Assembly: GCF_000497575.1 (NCBI RefSeq)
Contig: NZ_APJI01000007.1
Span: 1 to 64,000 of the forward strand
Direction of reading: 5' to 3'
DNA: 64,000 nt
Source: Afipia sp. OHSU_II-C1
GTDB taxonomy: Bacteria; Pseudomonadota; Alphaproteobacteria; Rhizobiales; Xanthobacteraceae
Positions 1 through 8,211 of this stretch are shown piece by piece. Both the position numbers and the translations under genes were made by a program. The notes under the pieces were generated by a model that was not told the DNA's origin, ran no database searches, and saw nothing but the letters and a program-made list of their open reading frames with translations. The stretch's first letter is position 1; each line of letters begins with the position of its first letter.

Positions 1-8
1 CGGACCAC

Positions 9-566
9 TCAGTGGGGGCCGGTCAATCGCCGTGTAGGTTGAATAATCTCAATAGCTTTTGGTTGATGAGCGCCGGCCATTATGGAAATTAAACTAGGTG
101 TTTTAAGTTCCAGTATTCTGACATTGATCTTGCGGTTGCGAGTGCTGCCTCCTGCTTTTATCCGCGACAGGATAAAGTCATGCTTCTCGTAAAATGAATT
201 TGCACTAGTTAGGTCTGTAGCAACATTTGCAACGATGCCTAGATAGCCTTCCTTTTCTCCTTATGAGATGAGAGTGCGGAGGAGGTTTGTAGCATGCCCG
301 CAACGTCTGAATGGCGGTGCTATTGAAATCTGCCTTACTCGCAAACTCGGGAAAATGCCGCCGAAAAGGAGGTGGCCTGCGTAGGTCGATTGATCTTCCT
401 TTTGGCAAATTAGGAGGATCAACTTGCGCTGTCGCGCAGCCTCTGCATATGCCGGTTCGGGTAAGAAGCCTAAGGCCTCTCGCTCACTATCTGCTTGAGC
501 CCGTATTGCATCTAAGAAAGGGGCGATGTCAGAAAATTCTCGCCGTATCAAATACCGTGTGGTCAT
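9..566 (-). pseudogene. GNAT-family N-acetyltransferase, interrupted by in-frame TAA
   Basis: The first 101 codons read as the start of a GNAT acyltransferase, with a segment near residues 63-80 (YAGHLLFGGIF, then LRVRQISIAP) and an acetyl-CoA-loop-like FRRCGHAT near residues 86-93. A TAA at 261-263 stops this frame. Beyond it the same frame continues open for 83 codons to a TGA at 9-11, and the continuation reads as the missing C-terminal half (GYLGIVANVATDL, then FYEKHDF). One nonsense codon, not a frameshift, therefore separates two halves of one domain. A GGGGAG ribosome-binding site lies upstream of the ATG. GC is visibly lower than in the genes further right. Some relatives that I recall are longer and carry a second domain, so the C-terminus may also be cut. 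It could instead be expressed as a non-functional 101-residue peptide. Confidence 0.7.
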
Positions 567-599
567 TCACATGCTCCCCATGGAGCCCTTATCCAATCA

Positions 600-1116
600 A
601 TGAAAGAGATTGACAATCCTATGGGTTGGATTATATTCCTATTCATCCCGCCTCACTTGAGGGGCGTTGCCAGGGACGCTTGATAGCGCGGGGCGGGATG
701 CGGCGCCTGCGCGCGCGAGAAGGGACGTCCTTCTCCGCTCCCGGGAGGCCTCGGGTCACCGTCCGGGCTCACTATGGGGCTCTGCCGTTCGCCGGCTGGA
801 CGCGGTGAGGACGAAGGCGGCGAAAGCCGGCCGGATCAGGGGTCGAGTTTCTCCCCCATCCTCACCCGGAAGTGCGGTCCCGAGGACAGAAATCGCCGCG
901 GCGGAGCGTCGAAAGGCGTTTCGCGGCCCAAGCTTCGTGGCGACACGATGCCGGCCGCGCACTTGAATTGAAGGCGCGTCTTTCGGCGCTCCTCCTCCCT
1001 CTCTTCTTAGAGAGGCGCACGGTCTGACGACATCGCTGATCGGACATCCGCGTTTTCGCGCGGGAAAACGCTCACGCGTGCCCGCAAGCACATCTGCTCA
1101 CAGGAAAGGGACCCCC
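600..1116. other. Intergenic region, no supportable gene
   Basis: This stretch of more than 500 bp has only arginine-rich frames on both strands with no recognisable family and no good ribosome-binding site. A perfect inverted repeat with 8-bp arms (GCGTTTTC / GAAAACGC, 6-base loop) lies at 1050-1071, about 45 bp before the next gene. It could be a hairpin or an operator. Confidence 0.5.
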
Positions 1117-1449
1117 ATGCAAAAGACGAGACCACACACGGCGAAAGGGACGATGAAGGAGGACGGCGACGCGCAGGAGGCGTTTCCCGAATTCTCCGAC
1201 GAGACGCGCGCCTATCTTCTGTCCGACGCTGGCATCGAAAACATGATGCGCAAGCTGTCGGATGCTTGCGAGAACTGGCTCGACTGTCCCGTGAAGCGTT
1301 GCCGCCGCGCGCGGCGCTGCCAGGGCCCCGACATGGTGTGCCAGCTCAAGGAGCCGAGCCGCACCGCGCCGCCGGAGGAGCTTGCGCGCGTCAACGCGCG
1401 CATGCGGGAGATCGTTTTGCAGCGGCTGGAGCGGATCGGTGTCTGGTGA
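1117..1449 (+). CDS. Conserved hypothetical protein with cysteine/arginine cluster
   Basis: A 110-residue protein. I chose the ATG at 1117 because GGAAAGGG sits a few bases upstream; an in-frame ATG at 1078 would add 13 residues without a good ribosome-binding site. The N-terminal part is charged. The middle holds a tight cluster, CPVKRCRRARRC, followed by a fourth cysteine in the CQLKEP segment, so metal or nucleic-acid binding is possible, but this is inference. I have the impression that similar proteins occur in other Bradyrhizobium-type genomes but cannot name a function. It is followed by a methyltransferase gene on the same strand after 190 bp. Confidence 0.65.
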   Translation: MQKTRPHTAKGTMKEDGDAQEAFPEFSDETRAYLLSDAGIENMMRKLSDACENWLDCPVKRCRRARRCQGPDMVCQLKEPSRTAPPEELARVNARMREIVLQRLERIGVW

Positions 1450-1639
1450 ACGCGGCGGCGCGATGTGCGCGGCCCGCACCGCTCGCACGAAATGCTCACG
1501 GCGCAGTGATGAAGGCCGGGCCGGAACTGTGAGCTGCCTCACACACGCTCACTTGCGGCCATGGGTAAATGCGAGGTGCGGGCTGAGCGAGACAGGGGCC
1601 GATTTCAGGACCGAGATTTTCAGGAGAAGGAACAGCACC

Positions 1640-2419
1640 ATGTCGACGGCCATCGAACGGGAGCAGGGCTCCCTCACGGCATTCGCCAACTTTATCGGAA
1701 GGACCCTGGCGCTGTGTTACGGCGGCGTGTCCTACATGATTTTCTTCGGCACGTTTCTCTATGCCATCGGTTTCGTCTCGGGCCTCATGGTGCCGAAGAC
1801 GATCGACACCGGCGCCGAGACCTCGGTGCTGAACGCGGTCTGCATCAATCTCGCGCTGCTGACCCTGTTCGCCGTTCAGCACAGCGGCATGGCGCGGCAG
1901 GGCTTCAAGCGGCTGTTCGCGCGGTTCGCTTCGCCGGCGATCGAGCGCAGCACCTATGTGCTGCTGGCGAGCCTCGCGCTGGCGCTGCTGTTCTGGCAGT
2001 GGCGGCCGATCCCGGCCATCGTCTGGGACATCGAGACTCCGCTGCTGGCCAACCTCGCCATCGGCGGCATGGTGCTGGGCTGGCTGATCGTTCTCTACAG
2101 CTCGTTCCTGATCAGCCATTTCGAGCTTTTCGGCCTGACGCAGGTGGTCAACAACTTTGCCGGACGTGTTGTCGCGCCGATGACGTTCAAGACACCGGGA
2201 CTCTACCGCCTGATCCGGCATCCGATCTATCTCGGCTTCATCATTGCGTTCTGGTCGACGCCGACCATGACGGCGGGGCATCTGCTGTTCGCGGCCGTCA
2301 CCACGGCCTACATCTTCGTCGGCATCTATCTCGAAGAGCGCGATCTCATCGCCCTGTTCGGCGACGACTACCGCCGCTATCGCGCGCGCGTAGCGATGCT
2401 GATTCCCAGCATCAGATAA
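1640..2419 (+). CDS. mddA: Methanethiol S-methyltransferase-like membrane protein (NnrU/isoprenylcysteine methyltransferase superfamily)
   Basis: A 259-residue membrane protein with about five hydrophobic segments. The C-terminal third holds the signature of this superfamily, LYRLIRHPIYLGF, followed by a hydrophobic segment and LEERDLIALFGDDYRRY. MddA enzymes of this family methylate methanethiol to dimethyl sulfide with S-adenosylmethionine, and Bradyrhizobium members have been described. The frame is open further upstream, but the ATG at 1640 is preceded by AGGAGAAGG and gives the family's usual length. Substrate assignment within the NnrU/ICMT superfamily from sequence alone is uncertain. 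The window also carries an interrupted methanethiol oxidase gene at 28.3 kb, which would use the same substrate. Confidence 0.75.
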   Translation: MSTAIEREQGSLTAFANFIGRTLALCYGGVSYMIFFGTFLYAIGFVSGLMVPKTIDTGAETSVLNAVCINLALLTLFAVQHSGMARQGFKRLFARFASPAIERSTYVLLASLALALLFWQWRPIPAIVWDIETPLLANLAIGGMVLGWLIVLYSSFLISHFELFGLTQVVNNFAGRVVAPMTFKTPGLYRLIRHPIYLGFIIAFWSTPTMTAGHLLFAAVTTAYIFVGIYLEERDLIALFGDDYRRYRARVAMLIPSIR

Positions 2420-2613
2420 CGACCATCGGCGCGAGGAGCCGCAAACCTCCTCGCGCCGCAATGCCGCTCACGTCTCGGTGATCCCGGTTTTTCAGTTCCA
2501 AAGTGCACCGACAGGGAAAGAGGACTTTTGAGCTATGTCATACAGGTGCACAGGCAGCCGCGGTTAAATTCGAGCATCAGGTTTTGCATCAGGCCCGCCA
2601 CTCGGAGGATTCA

Positions 2614-2814
2614 ATGTCACGCAACGATCGCGCTGCCCCGCCGCTGGGTCTGGCCAGGATTCTGCGAGCCGGACTGGATGTTCAACGGCGGCGCGCGCAG
2701 GCCTTTTCAAGGCTTGAGGTCTTCCGTGCGACCGACAAGCGTTCCGGCGGTGACGACCGGCTGCGCCCCTGCCTGCCTGCGCAGACGGACAGCTCCCGCA
2801 CGTCGGAAGATTAA
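2614..2814 (+). CDS. Small hypothetical protein
   Basis: A 66-codon frame begins at an ATG preceded by a perfect GGAGG at 5-base spacing, which is the main reason for calling it. The product is basic in its first two thirds and polar at the C-terminus, with no membrane segment or recognised motif. It is followed immediately by a strong hairpin and a Rho-independent terminator, consistent with a short transcript. It may be a spurious frame within a leader or small RNA. Confidence 0.35.
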   Translation: MSRNDRAAPPLGLARILRAGLDVQRRRAQAFSRLEVFRATDKRSGGDDRLRPCLPAQTDSSRTSED

Positions 2815-2821
2815 TTCGTGT

Positions 2822-2870
2822 GGCTGTGAGGAAGCCCGCGCGCGTGCTCTTTGGCTCGCGCGTCACAGCC
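2822..2870 (+). ncRNA. Strong nested stem-loop upstream of a terminator; possible small RNA or 3' UTR structure
   Basis: GGCTGTGA (2822-2829) pairs with TCACAGCC (2863-2870), and inside it CGCGCG pairs with CGCGCG around a roughly 12-base loop, with a seven-base bulge on the left arm only. A Rho-independent terminator follows 10 bases later. The structure could be the 3' end of the small gene before it or a stand-alone small RNA. No RNA family was recognised. Confidence 0.3.
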
Positions 2871-2880
2871 GCGAAAAGGA

Positions 2881-2907
2881 GCCGCCTGGTTGGGCGGCTT
2901 CTTTCTT
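2881..2907 (+). terminator. Rho-independent terminator
   Basis: GCCGCC pairs with GGCGGC around a 6-base loop, followed by the T-rich tail TTCTTTCTT. It ends the transcript of the small frame at 2614-2814. Confidence 0.7.
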
Positions 2908-3085
2908 GGCTGAACGCATGCGGCAGATCGTTCCGCAGCTGGGTATCTGGCGAGGCGCGCCGATGCGACATTTCGCCGGGTTACGGTTCGGTCACGCAAC
3001 TTGCGCCGCAATCGGGCGTTCCTATGTAGGGCTGCTGTCCGTGCGTAGACCGCGCGGGTGTGTGCTAAACGAGGTGCCAGCAACC

Positions 3086-3649
3086 ATGACGAGCGCCAGA
3101 ATGACCGACGACATCTACCGGACCGCGAAGCCCCGCACCGGCGGCAAGCGGCGGCCGCCGATCATCGATCAGGATGGCAACGAGGTGCATTCCCGCGGCT
3201 TCGGTGCATCGGGGCCGTTCGGTGCTGGCGGATTCGATTTTCAGGGCGCGGATTTCCAGAACATCTCCGGCGCGCTCGGCGGAATTTCGTTCGGCCCGCT
3301 CACGCGCGAGCAGCGCTTTGCGCGCATCGAGGCCCTGTCGAAACTGCTTGATGTCGCGTTCGTCGTACCGGGCACCAAGATCCGCTACGGCATCGACGGC
3401 CTGATCGGCCTCGTGCCGGTGGTCGGCGATATTCTCACGACGGCGATTTCACTGTGGATCGTGCGCGAGGCGCGTGCACTCGGCGCGCCGAAATATCTGG
3501 TGGCGCGGATGCTGGGCAATGTGGCGCTGGATGGCGTGGTGGGCCTGGTGCCGTTCGCCGGCGACGCATTCGACGTCATGTTCCGCGCCAACATGCGCAA
3601 CATGCGTATCCTCAAGCGCTGGATGGACAAGCAGCCGCGCGGCGCATGA
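3086..3649 (+). CDS. DUF4112 domain-containing protein
   Basis: A 187-residue protein. After a basic, glycine-rich N-terminus (residues 1-75) comes a domain with two similar hydrophobic halves, each ending in a GLVPxxGD motif (GLVPVVGDILTT, GLVPFAGDAFDV), which is typical of DUF4112. The halves may form membrane-embedded hairpins. No function is known to me. The frame is open far upstream, but the ATG at 3086, with GAGGTG nine bases before it, fits best; ATG 3101 is an alternative. It stands alone between a terminator and a convergent minus-strand gene. Confidence 0.8.
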   Translation: MTSARMTDDIYRTAKPRTGGKRRPPIIDQDGNEVHSRGFGASGPFGAGGFDFQGADFQNISGALGGISFGPLTREQRFARIEALSKLLDVAFVVPGTKIRYGIDGLIGLVPVVGDILTTAISLWIVREARALGAPKYLVARMLGNVALDGVVGLVPFAGDAFDVMFRANMRNMRILKRWMDKQPRGA

Positions 3650-3732
3650 TCCCGAAAAGTGGGAACCGGTTTTCGGATCGGATCATGCGCAGAAAAAAGC
3701 CTGAGCCGGGAACGGACGCGAGGGACGATCGA

Positions 3733-4026
3733 TCAGCCGGTCGCGGTCTGCTTCTCGTCTTCCGGTGCAGCCACCGGCTCCGGCCGGTTGCGCGCGAGCG
3801 GGAACGCTTCGCTTTCATACAGCGTGCGGATGCCGCTCTGGTCGAAACGGGCTTCGTCCACCTGGAGGTACGCCCCGTTCAGCGAGTCTGCGGGAAGCTG
3901 TTCGATCGCGAACTGCACGGCCTCGGCTGCGGTCGGGAACCGGCGGTACGCAAAGCCTGCGCGCTTTTTCTTGCGGATCGCCGCAGGAAAGAGTTCGGCT
4001 TCGGTGTTGTAATTGAACGCAGCCAT
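3733..4026 (-). CDS. Conserved hypothetical protein
   Basis: A 97-residue soluble protein starting at the ATG at 4026 ([14 protein letters not shown]). It has a basic patch, [13 protein letters not shown], then a helix-like segment [12 protein letters not shown] and a C-terminus rich in glutamate, proline and alanine. The frame continues 28 codons upstream without a better start. I have the impression that related proteins occur in this bacterial family but know no function. It is convergent with the DUF4112 gene. Confidence 0.65.
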   Translation of the reverse strand: MAAFNYNTEAELFPAAIRKKKRAGFAYRRFPTAAEAVQFAIEQLPADSLNGAYLQVDEARFDQSGIRTLYESEAFPLARNRPEPVAAPEDEKQTATG

Positions 4027-4368
4027 GGTCTCGGCCTTCTCGATTTGGGATTCGATGGAAACGGACGGCCGGAGGCGGGTCCAGAGGAGAGCCGCGCGGC
4101 CAGAAGTCATTCATTCCAGAAGAAACCCTAATATAGGCCTTTTTTCGCCAATTGCGACCCGTCATGAGGCCTATGATGAATGGCATGGCGGGCCCGCGGG
4201 CGGGCCGAATAAGCGCTTGAATTTCAACGCATTAGGGAGCGCCAAAACCTGCGTTACGGCGGGTCCGGCTTCGCATGGCGGTCTGAGCGTTTTGCAGGGC
4301 GTGATTTTCCCGGATTTTCACCGGCGGAAGCCGGACAACGACAAACGGCGGAAGTCCCCGCCGGTGCG
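4027..4368. other. Intergenic region, no gene seen
   Basis: About 340 bp between two minus-strand genes. No frame with a plausible start and no clear hairpin terminator was found. Confidence 0.5.
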
Positions 4369-4761
4369 CTACTGGATCGCTTCGGTCAGGATCTCATCGG
4401 TGACCGACACCACCTTCAGCGACGACGTGTAGTGTTCGATGTGGGTGTCAGGGCCCGCGGAAATCTCGATCTTGCGGACCGGCGCCTGCTCCGGCACGCC
4501 GCTGACGCCGCGGCGGACGCCGTACTGCCAGACCTGCAGCGCGCCTGCGCCGCGCAGCGCCTTTTCAACCGCATCGGGAGTCCGGCCATTCATCTGTGCA
4601 AGCTCGGCCTTGGTGAGGCCGATCACGATTTCGGTCTGCGGCGAGACGACCTTGAACAGCGTGACCTTGTTGGTGGCGAAGGCGGGATGGGACGAAACAG
4701 CGTCGACGAGAAGGCCTGCGAGGCCGAGTGCCAGCACGGTCTGGCGCGATCTGGTGGACAT
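4369..4761 (-). CDS. Secreted hypothetical protein
   Basis: A 130-residue protein with an N-terminal signal peptide (MSTRSRQTVLALGLAGLLV, cleavage likely after the PAFA segment near residue 29). The mature part is a small acidic to neutral domain with no cysteines and no recognised family. It probably acts in the periplasm. It is downstream of msrB on the same strand, but 161 bp containing two palindromes separate them, so it may be its own transcription unit. Confidence 0.65.
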   Translation of the reverse strand: MSTRSRQTVLALGLAGLLVDAVSSHPAFATNKVTLFKVVSPQTEIVIGLTKAELAQMNGRTPDAVEKALRGAGALQVWQYGVRRGVSGVPEQAPVRKIEISAGPDTHIEHYTSSLKVVSVTDEILTEAIQ

Positions 4762-4818
4762 CGTGAATTCCTTAAAATGCGGAAGTTCTTTGGAAACGTT
4801 TCTTGTTGGCGTTTTTTA

Positions 4819-4837
4819 CCGTTCGTAACGCGAACGG
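4819..4837. promoter_or_regulatory. Perfect inverted repeat in the upstream region of the secreted-protein gene
   Basis: CCGTTCG and CGAACGG (7-bp arms, 5-base centre) lie about 60-75 bp upstream of the start at 4761. There is no T-run on either side in a terminator orientation, so an operator is more likely than a terminator. Confidence 0.3.
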
Positions 4838-4852
4838 AACGCAGAGATAGGA

Positions 4853-4890
4853 GCCGCGCGGCCTGAGACAAGCCGCGCGGATTTATTTTT
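4853..4890 (+). terminator. GC-rich hairpin with T-run, orientation unexpected
   Basis: CCGCGCGGC pairs with GCCGCGCGG and is followed by ATTTATTTTTT on the plus strand. All nearby genes are on the minus strand, so as a terminator it would only stop antisense or read-through transcripts. It may have another role. Confidence 0.35.
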
Positions 4891-4922
4891 TCTCTGAGGA
4901 AGGGCGCGCGCTGACGCGAGGT

Positions 4923-5342
4923 TTATTTGGGCTCGAGCTTCAATGCCGCGGAGTTGATGCAGTAACGCAATCCCGTCGGCCCCGGTCCGTCGGGGAAGAC
5001 GTGGCCGAGATGGCCCTGGCAGTTCGAGCACAGCACCTCGGTGCGAATCATGCCGTGCGAGATGTCGCGCTCTTCCGCGATGCTGCTCTCGGCGGCGGGA
5101 GCGGAGAACGCCGGCCAGCCGCAGCCGGAATCGAACTTGTCATCGGACTCGAACAGCGGCTGCCCGCATCCGGCGCACACATAGGTGCCCGGATCGAACG
5201 AATGGTCGTACTCGCCGGTGAACGGGCGCTCCGTCGCCTTCTCGCGCAGCACGGCGTACTGCATCGGCGTCAACTCCTTGCGCCACTCGCTCTCGGACTT
5301 TTGAATCGTGCCGGAGCCGGTCTTCGTCTTGATGTCGGTCAC
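4923..5342 (-). CDS. msrB: Peptide-methionine (R)-S-oxide reductase MsrB
   Basis: A 139-residue cytosolic enzyme that reduces methionine-R-sulfoxide in proteins. The MsrB fold is clear: zinc ligands in two CxxC pairs (VCAGC near 56-59, LCSNC near 104-107), the GCGWPAF motif, GHVFPDGP and the catalytic cysteine in RYCINSAAL near the C-terminus. It has no signal peptide. It lies 127 bp downstream of msrA on the same strand, so the two are probably co-regulated, but MsrA here carries a signal peptide and the enzymes would act in different compartments. Confidence 0.95.
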   Translation of the reverse strand: MTDIKTKTGSGTIQKSESEWRKELTPMQYAVLREKATERPFTGEYDHSFDPGTYVCAGCGQPLFESDDKFDSGCGWPAFSAPAAESSIAEERDISHGMIRTEVLCSNCQGHLGHVFPDGPGPTGLRYCINSAALKLEPK

Positions 5343-5469
5343 TTCGCTAGCTCCTTTCGTGGCTTCGGTTGGTGTCTCACATCAAAGCGGCGAACCATCC
5401 GGGTCCGCCGCTTCTATCTCGCTTTTCGAAACGCCGCGATGGTCCGCGCGTCTCAGTGATTCGCCTTGG

Positions 5470-6180
5470 TCAGTTCGTCCTGGCCTCGCGCACCAGCGCG
5501 GGCTTTTCGCGATAGTTCTCGGCGAAGATCTTTTTCAGATTCTCGATCTTCGGCAAATCGTTGAACACAATATAGGGCTGGTTCGGGTGCAGCGTCAGGT
5601 AGTCCTGATGATAATCCTCCGCCGCATAGAAGCCCTGCAGCGGCTCGAGTGTGGTCGCGATCGGTTTCTTGTAGACCTTCGCGGCGTTGAGCTGGGCGAT
5701 GTAATCCTGCGCCAGCTTTTTCTCCGCCGGATCGGACGTGAAGATGGTCGAGCGATACTGCGTGCCGGTGTCCGGGCCCTGGCGGTTGAGCTGGGTCGGG
5801 TCGTGCACCACCGAGAAATAGATCTGCAGCAGCTTGCCGAGCGAGACCTGCTTCGGGTCGTAGGTGATCTGCACCGCTTCGGCGTGTCCGGTATTGCCGC
5901 GCGTCGTCGCCTCGTAGTTCGCGGTCGAGGCCTTGCCGCCGGCATAACCCGACACGGCGTTGGTCACGCCCTTGGTGTGCTGGTAGACGCCCTGCACGCC
6001 CCAGAAGCAGCCGCCCGCGAGCACGAAGGTTTTCAGCCCCTCGCTGGGCGCGATGTCGGAGGCGGGCGGCGGAATCACCACCGCGTCCTCGGCGGCGACG
6101 CTCGGCGCGATGTACCACACCAGCGCGAGCATGAAGGCTGCGGCCAGGGCGAAGGTCCGTTGGAATGGCTTGCGATCCAT
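5470..6180 (-). CDS. msrA: Peptide-methionine (S)-S-oxide reductase MsrA, exported form
   Basis: A 236-residue enzyme that reduces methionine-S-sulfoxide. The ATG at 6180 gives an N-terminal signal peptide or anchor (residues 1-30, ending SVAA), so the product should be periplasmic. The active-site motif GGCFWG places the catalytic cysteine at residue 58, and GYAGG, GHAEAV and the DPTQLNRQGPDTGTQYRS segment are typical. No other cysteine is present in the mature protein, so the usual resolving cysteine is absent and recycling must use an external thiol. The frame stays open upstream to 6405, but that extension is arginine-rich and unlike MsrA. msrB follows. Confidence 0.95.
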   Translation of the reverse strand: MDRKPFQRTFALAAAFMLALVWYIAPSVAAEDAVVIPPPASDIAPSEGLKTFVLAGGCFWGVQGVYQHTKGVTNAVSGYAGGKASTANYEATTRGNTGHAEAVQITYDPKQVSLGKLLQIYFSVVHDPTQLNRQGPDTGTQYRSTIFTSDPAEKKLAQDYIAQLNAAKVYKKPIATTLEPLQGFYAAEDYHQDYLTLHPNQPYIVFNDLPKIENLKKIFAENYREKPALVREARTN

Positions 6181-7138
6181 GATGGTCCTCTGAATGGTCC
6201 TCTTGGAGAGTTCCGGCAATTGCGCCGTATGGGTGATACGCGGATAAGACCCCGCCGTTACGGCAAAATTCCACACAAAAACGTGAGCATGAACCCTGGT
6301 GCGCGCCCGCGCGTTGTTCCCTGCATGCGCCGGGTGACAACCGGCCGCAACGGGGACGATGGACGCAGCTTCTTTTGCCGGTTTCTGGCTGCGGCACCAA
6401 CGCATCGGTACGCGTTTTGTCTAACCCGTTCCCGGCGCGTGCGCCTGTCTCCGATTCGATTTTCAAACAGCCACTTTCAAACACGCACGCGCGATTGCTC
6501 TCGCGCGGCGATCGCGCGATTGGCTTCGTCATGGGCCCCTCGAAAGATGAGGGGAGATGGAGCGCCGCGAGGCGCAGGGTTGAGGTCTCGCTGCCGTCTC
6601 CGCTCGCGGGCGAAGGACGGAAGCGCATCGCCTTGCGGCGCTCCACCAACGCCGGCTGATCCGCCCGCCGTAGGGGCCGCGATCCTCCGGCGCGCGAAAG
6701 CCGCGCAAGCGAGGCTTTCGCTGCGGCGTGCCGGGCCGAGGATCCGTGCAGGTCGGGAGTGCGAAGCGGGGAGGGGTGCATGCGCGCGGACGGCGAAACC
6801 AATCCGCGTCAGCCAGTCCAGGGCCGGCCTTGGCCGGTCCTTAAGACCCGGCGGTTTGACACCGCCGTTCTCCCTCGCAAGCCCGACGGCGCAAGCGCCA
6901 CCGGCCGCATTCAGGCGTTGCTTTCGCGCCGCCGTTTGCACTCCGTCGCCAGCCGCAAGCGGCATCTCCCCGTAGTGGGAGCGGACGGTCCACCTCGGCC
7001 GCCCGAGAGCGTGTGTGCGTCACACGCGCGCGGTCGCCGCGCTTCATTCCACTTCAAGAACGCCTCCGGAAGCGCCCCTCACGAATGAAGTGATAGGAAT
7101 ATAAGCCTATACAAGCTGAATGTCAATGGATCCGACAA
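6181..7138. other. Long GC-rich intergenic region, no supportable gene
   Basis: About 960 bp between msrA and the low-GC island. Both strands carry overlapping arginine/alanine-rich frames without ribosome-binding sites or family resemblance. Short palindromic motifs occur (for example GGCCGGCCTTGGCCGGTCC near 6830). GC falls sharply after about 7085, marking the left edge of the island. It may hold remnants of decayed genes or repeats. Confidence 0.45.
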
Positions 7139-8020
7139 TCATTTGAATTGATCCGGATAAGCTGAAATGAGTCGATCGGTGTCATTACCATCAATTATTC
7201 CATACCAGATCGGATTGTTTTCTTTCAGGGATTTGATTTCAGCAAATGTCTGCATTTGCTGCAAAACACTTTCAGCGATTTGTCCATGATATTGGATGAT
7301 AAAGACGCTTGCAGCAGTCTCGAACAATCGTTGAATTTGGTCGCCATTTTTACCGAGTTTTGCAGGAGTCAAAACTCCCGTTGTGGCGGGGCCCTTAAAC
7401 GCAAATGCTATTCTTCGACGTGCCCCAGCCACAGTAGCATTGGAGAACAAGTCATTTTTTTCCCCGCCCCAATCTTTAAAAACGCCACGGTCTTTTAGAA
7501 TTTTTGCGAATCCCGTTTTGATCTTTTTTTCAGGTAATAATTTTTTGGGACCCGATTTGATCCTTTTAATCTTTGAAAAATTCGCAATGTCGTCACATAC
7601 GATAGGACGAGCCTGAACCTTTAGGCCTTGCGCAACTCTAATGGTTCTGACGGTGTGTGTAACGCGGGGCGTCTGTTTGGTCGGGTACTTGGTGTTTAGA
7701 ACTGTGCTGGATTTTTTCAGGCCGCTTAGAATTTTGGCTTTATTGGTTTTATAGACCGCTACTTTTTTGTACGCGATTTTCCCGCGAACTTTGACAGTCT
7801 CAACGATCTGCTCATCGGACAATTTTCCGCCATCTTGCAACACCGCAACTTGAGTTAGGCCAGTCTTGGCCATGATTTCTGCGACAGTTTTGGATTGTTT
7901 GCTGCCTTTGTAAATCTCCATAAAAACTTTTATCCGCCGCGGCGAGCGTTTCAATACGCTGATCGCGTGTAAGATGTGTTCGTTTTTATTTGCTCTGTAG
8001 TCGCTGACAGGAGCGACCAT
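7139..8020 (-). CDS. Uncharacterised 293-aa protein with N-terminal winged-helix-like region; possible restriction-endonuclease-like C-terminal fold
   Basis: I do not recognise a named family. Residues about 15-90 are basic and look like a winged helix (IKVFMEIYKGSKQSKTVAEI, then a TGLTQVAVLQDGGKL turn). Residues 90-160 are lysine-rich. The C-terminal 130 residues read as an alternating strand/helix domain: RRIAFAFKG (strand with terminal lysine), KNGDQIQRLF (helix), SVFIIQYHG (strand), a long helix, then IWYGIIDGNDTDRL (strand). That order and the QIQ helix recall PD-(D/E)xK nucleases, but the expected ExK glutamate is an alanine here, so the comparison is tentative. The start ATG overlaps the stop of the preceding HTH-like gene (TGATG), implying coupled expression. 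It is the only large protein of the island and so the likely effector. Confidence 0.75.
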   Translation of the reverse strand: MVAPVSDYRANKNEHILHAISVLKRSPRRIKVFMEIYKGSKQSKTVAEIMAKTGLTQVAVLQDGGKLSDEQIVETVKVRGKIAYKKVAVYKTNKAKILSGLKKSSTVLNTKYPTKQTPRVTHTVRTIRVAQGLKVQARPIVCDDIANFSKIKRIKSGPKKLLPEKKIKTGFAKILKDRGVFKDWGGEKNDLFSNATVAGARRRIAFAFKGPATTGVLTPAKLGKNGDQIQRLFETAASVFIIQYHGQIAESVLQQMQTFAEIKSLKENNPIWYGIIDGNDTDRLISAYPDQFK

Positions 8021-8211
8021 CAGATGTTACCCTTCTGAAGAAGCTTTCTTATTTTCTTGGTCGGCATACTTCTACGCACAGCGCTTGAATCAACATTCAA
8101 GGCCATGCCGATTTCTTCGGAGGTGGTATCCAGCTTTAGAAGGAGCAGCATTAGTAGTCGCTTGATATCCTCAAGCTGCTTAGTCGATGAATCAGACATG
8201 CTTGTCCCCAT
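8020..8211 (-). CDS. Small HTH-like protein, first gene of the minus-strand arm
   Basis: A 63-residue protein: a leucine-rich helix (LEDIKRLLMLLLLKL) followed by a helix-turn-helix-like segment (TTSEEIGMALNVDSSAVRRSM) and a basic tail. The layout matches the four small proteins encoded on the other side of the divergent spacer, although here the link between the two parts is shorter. The leucine-rich helix probably mediates pairing and the second part DNA binding; both are inferences. Its TGA overlaps the ATG of the 293-aa gene, so the two are made together, as in a regulator/effector or antitoxin/toxin pair. Confidence 0.7.
   Translation of the reverse strand: MGTSMSDSSTKQLEDIKRLLMLLLLKLDTTSEEIGMALNVDSSAVRRSMPTKKIRKLLQKGNI

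Noticed and set aside
626-1091. Several arginine-rich frames on both strands
   Set aside because: No ribosome-binding sites, low-complexity composition, mutual overlap.
4853-4890. Terminator for msrB
   Set aside because: The T-run is on the plus strand whereas msrB is on the minus strand, so the hairpin was listed with an orientation caveat and not assigned to msrB.
6375-7088. Overlapping frames of 94-162 codons between msrA and the island
   Set aside because: Composition is that of non-coding GC-rich DNA and no frame has a start signal or recognised motif.
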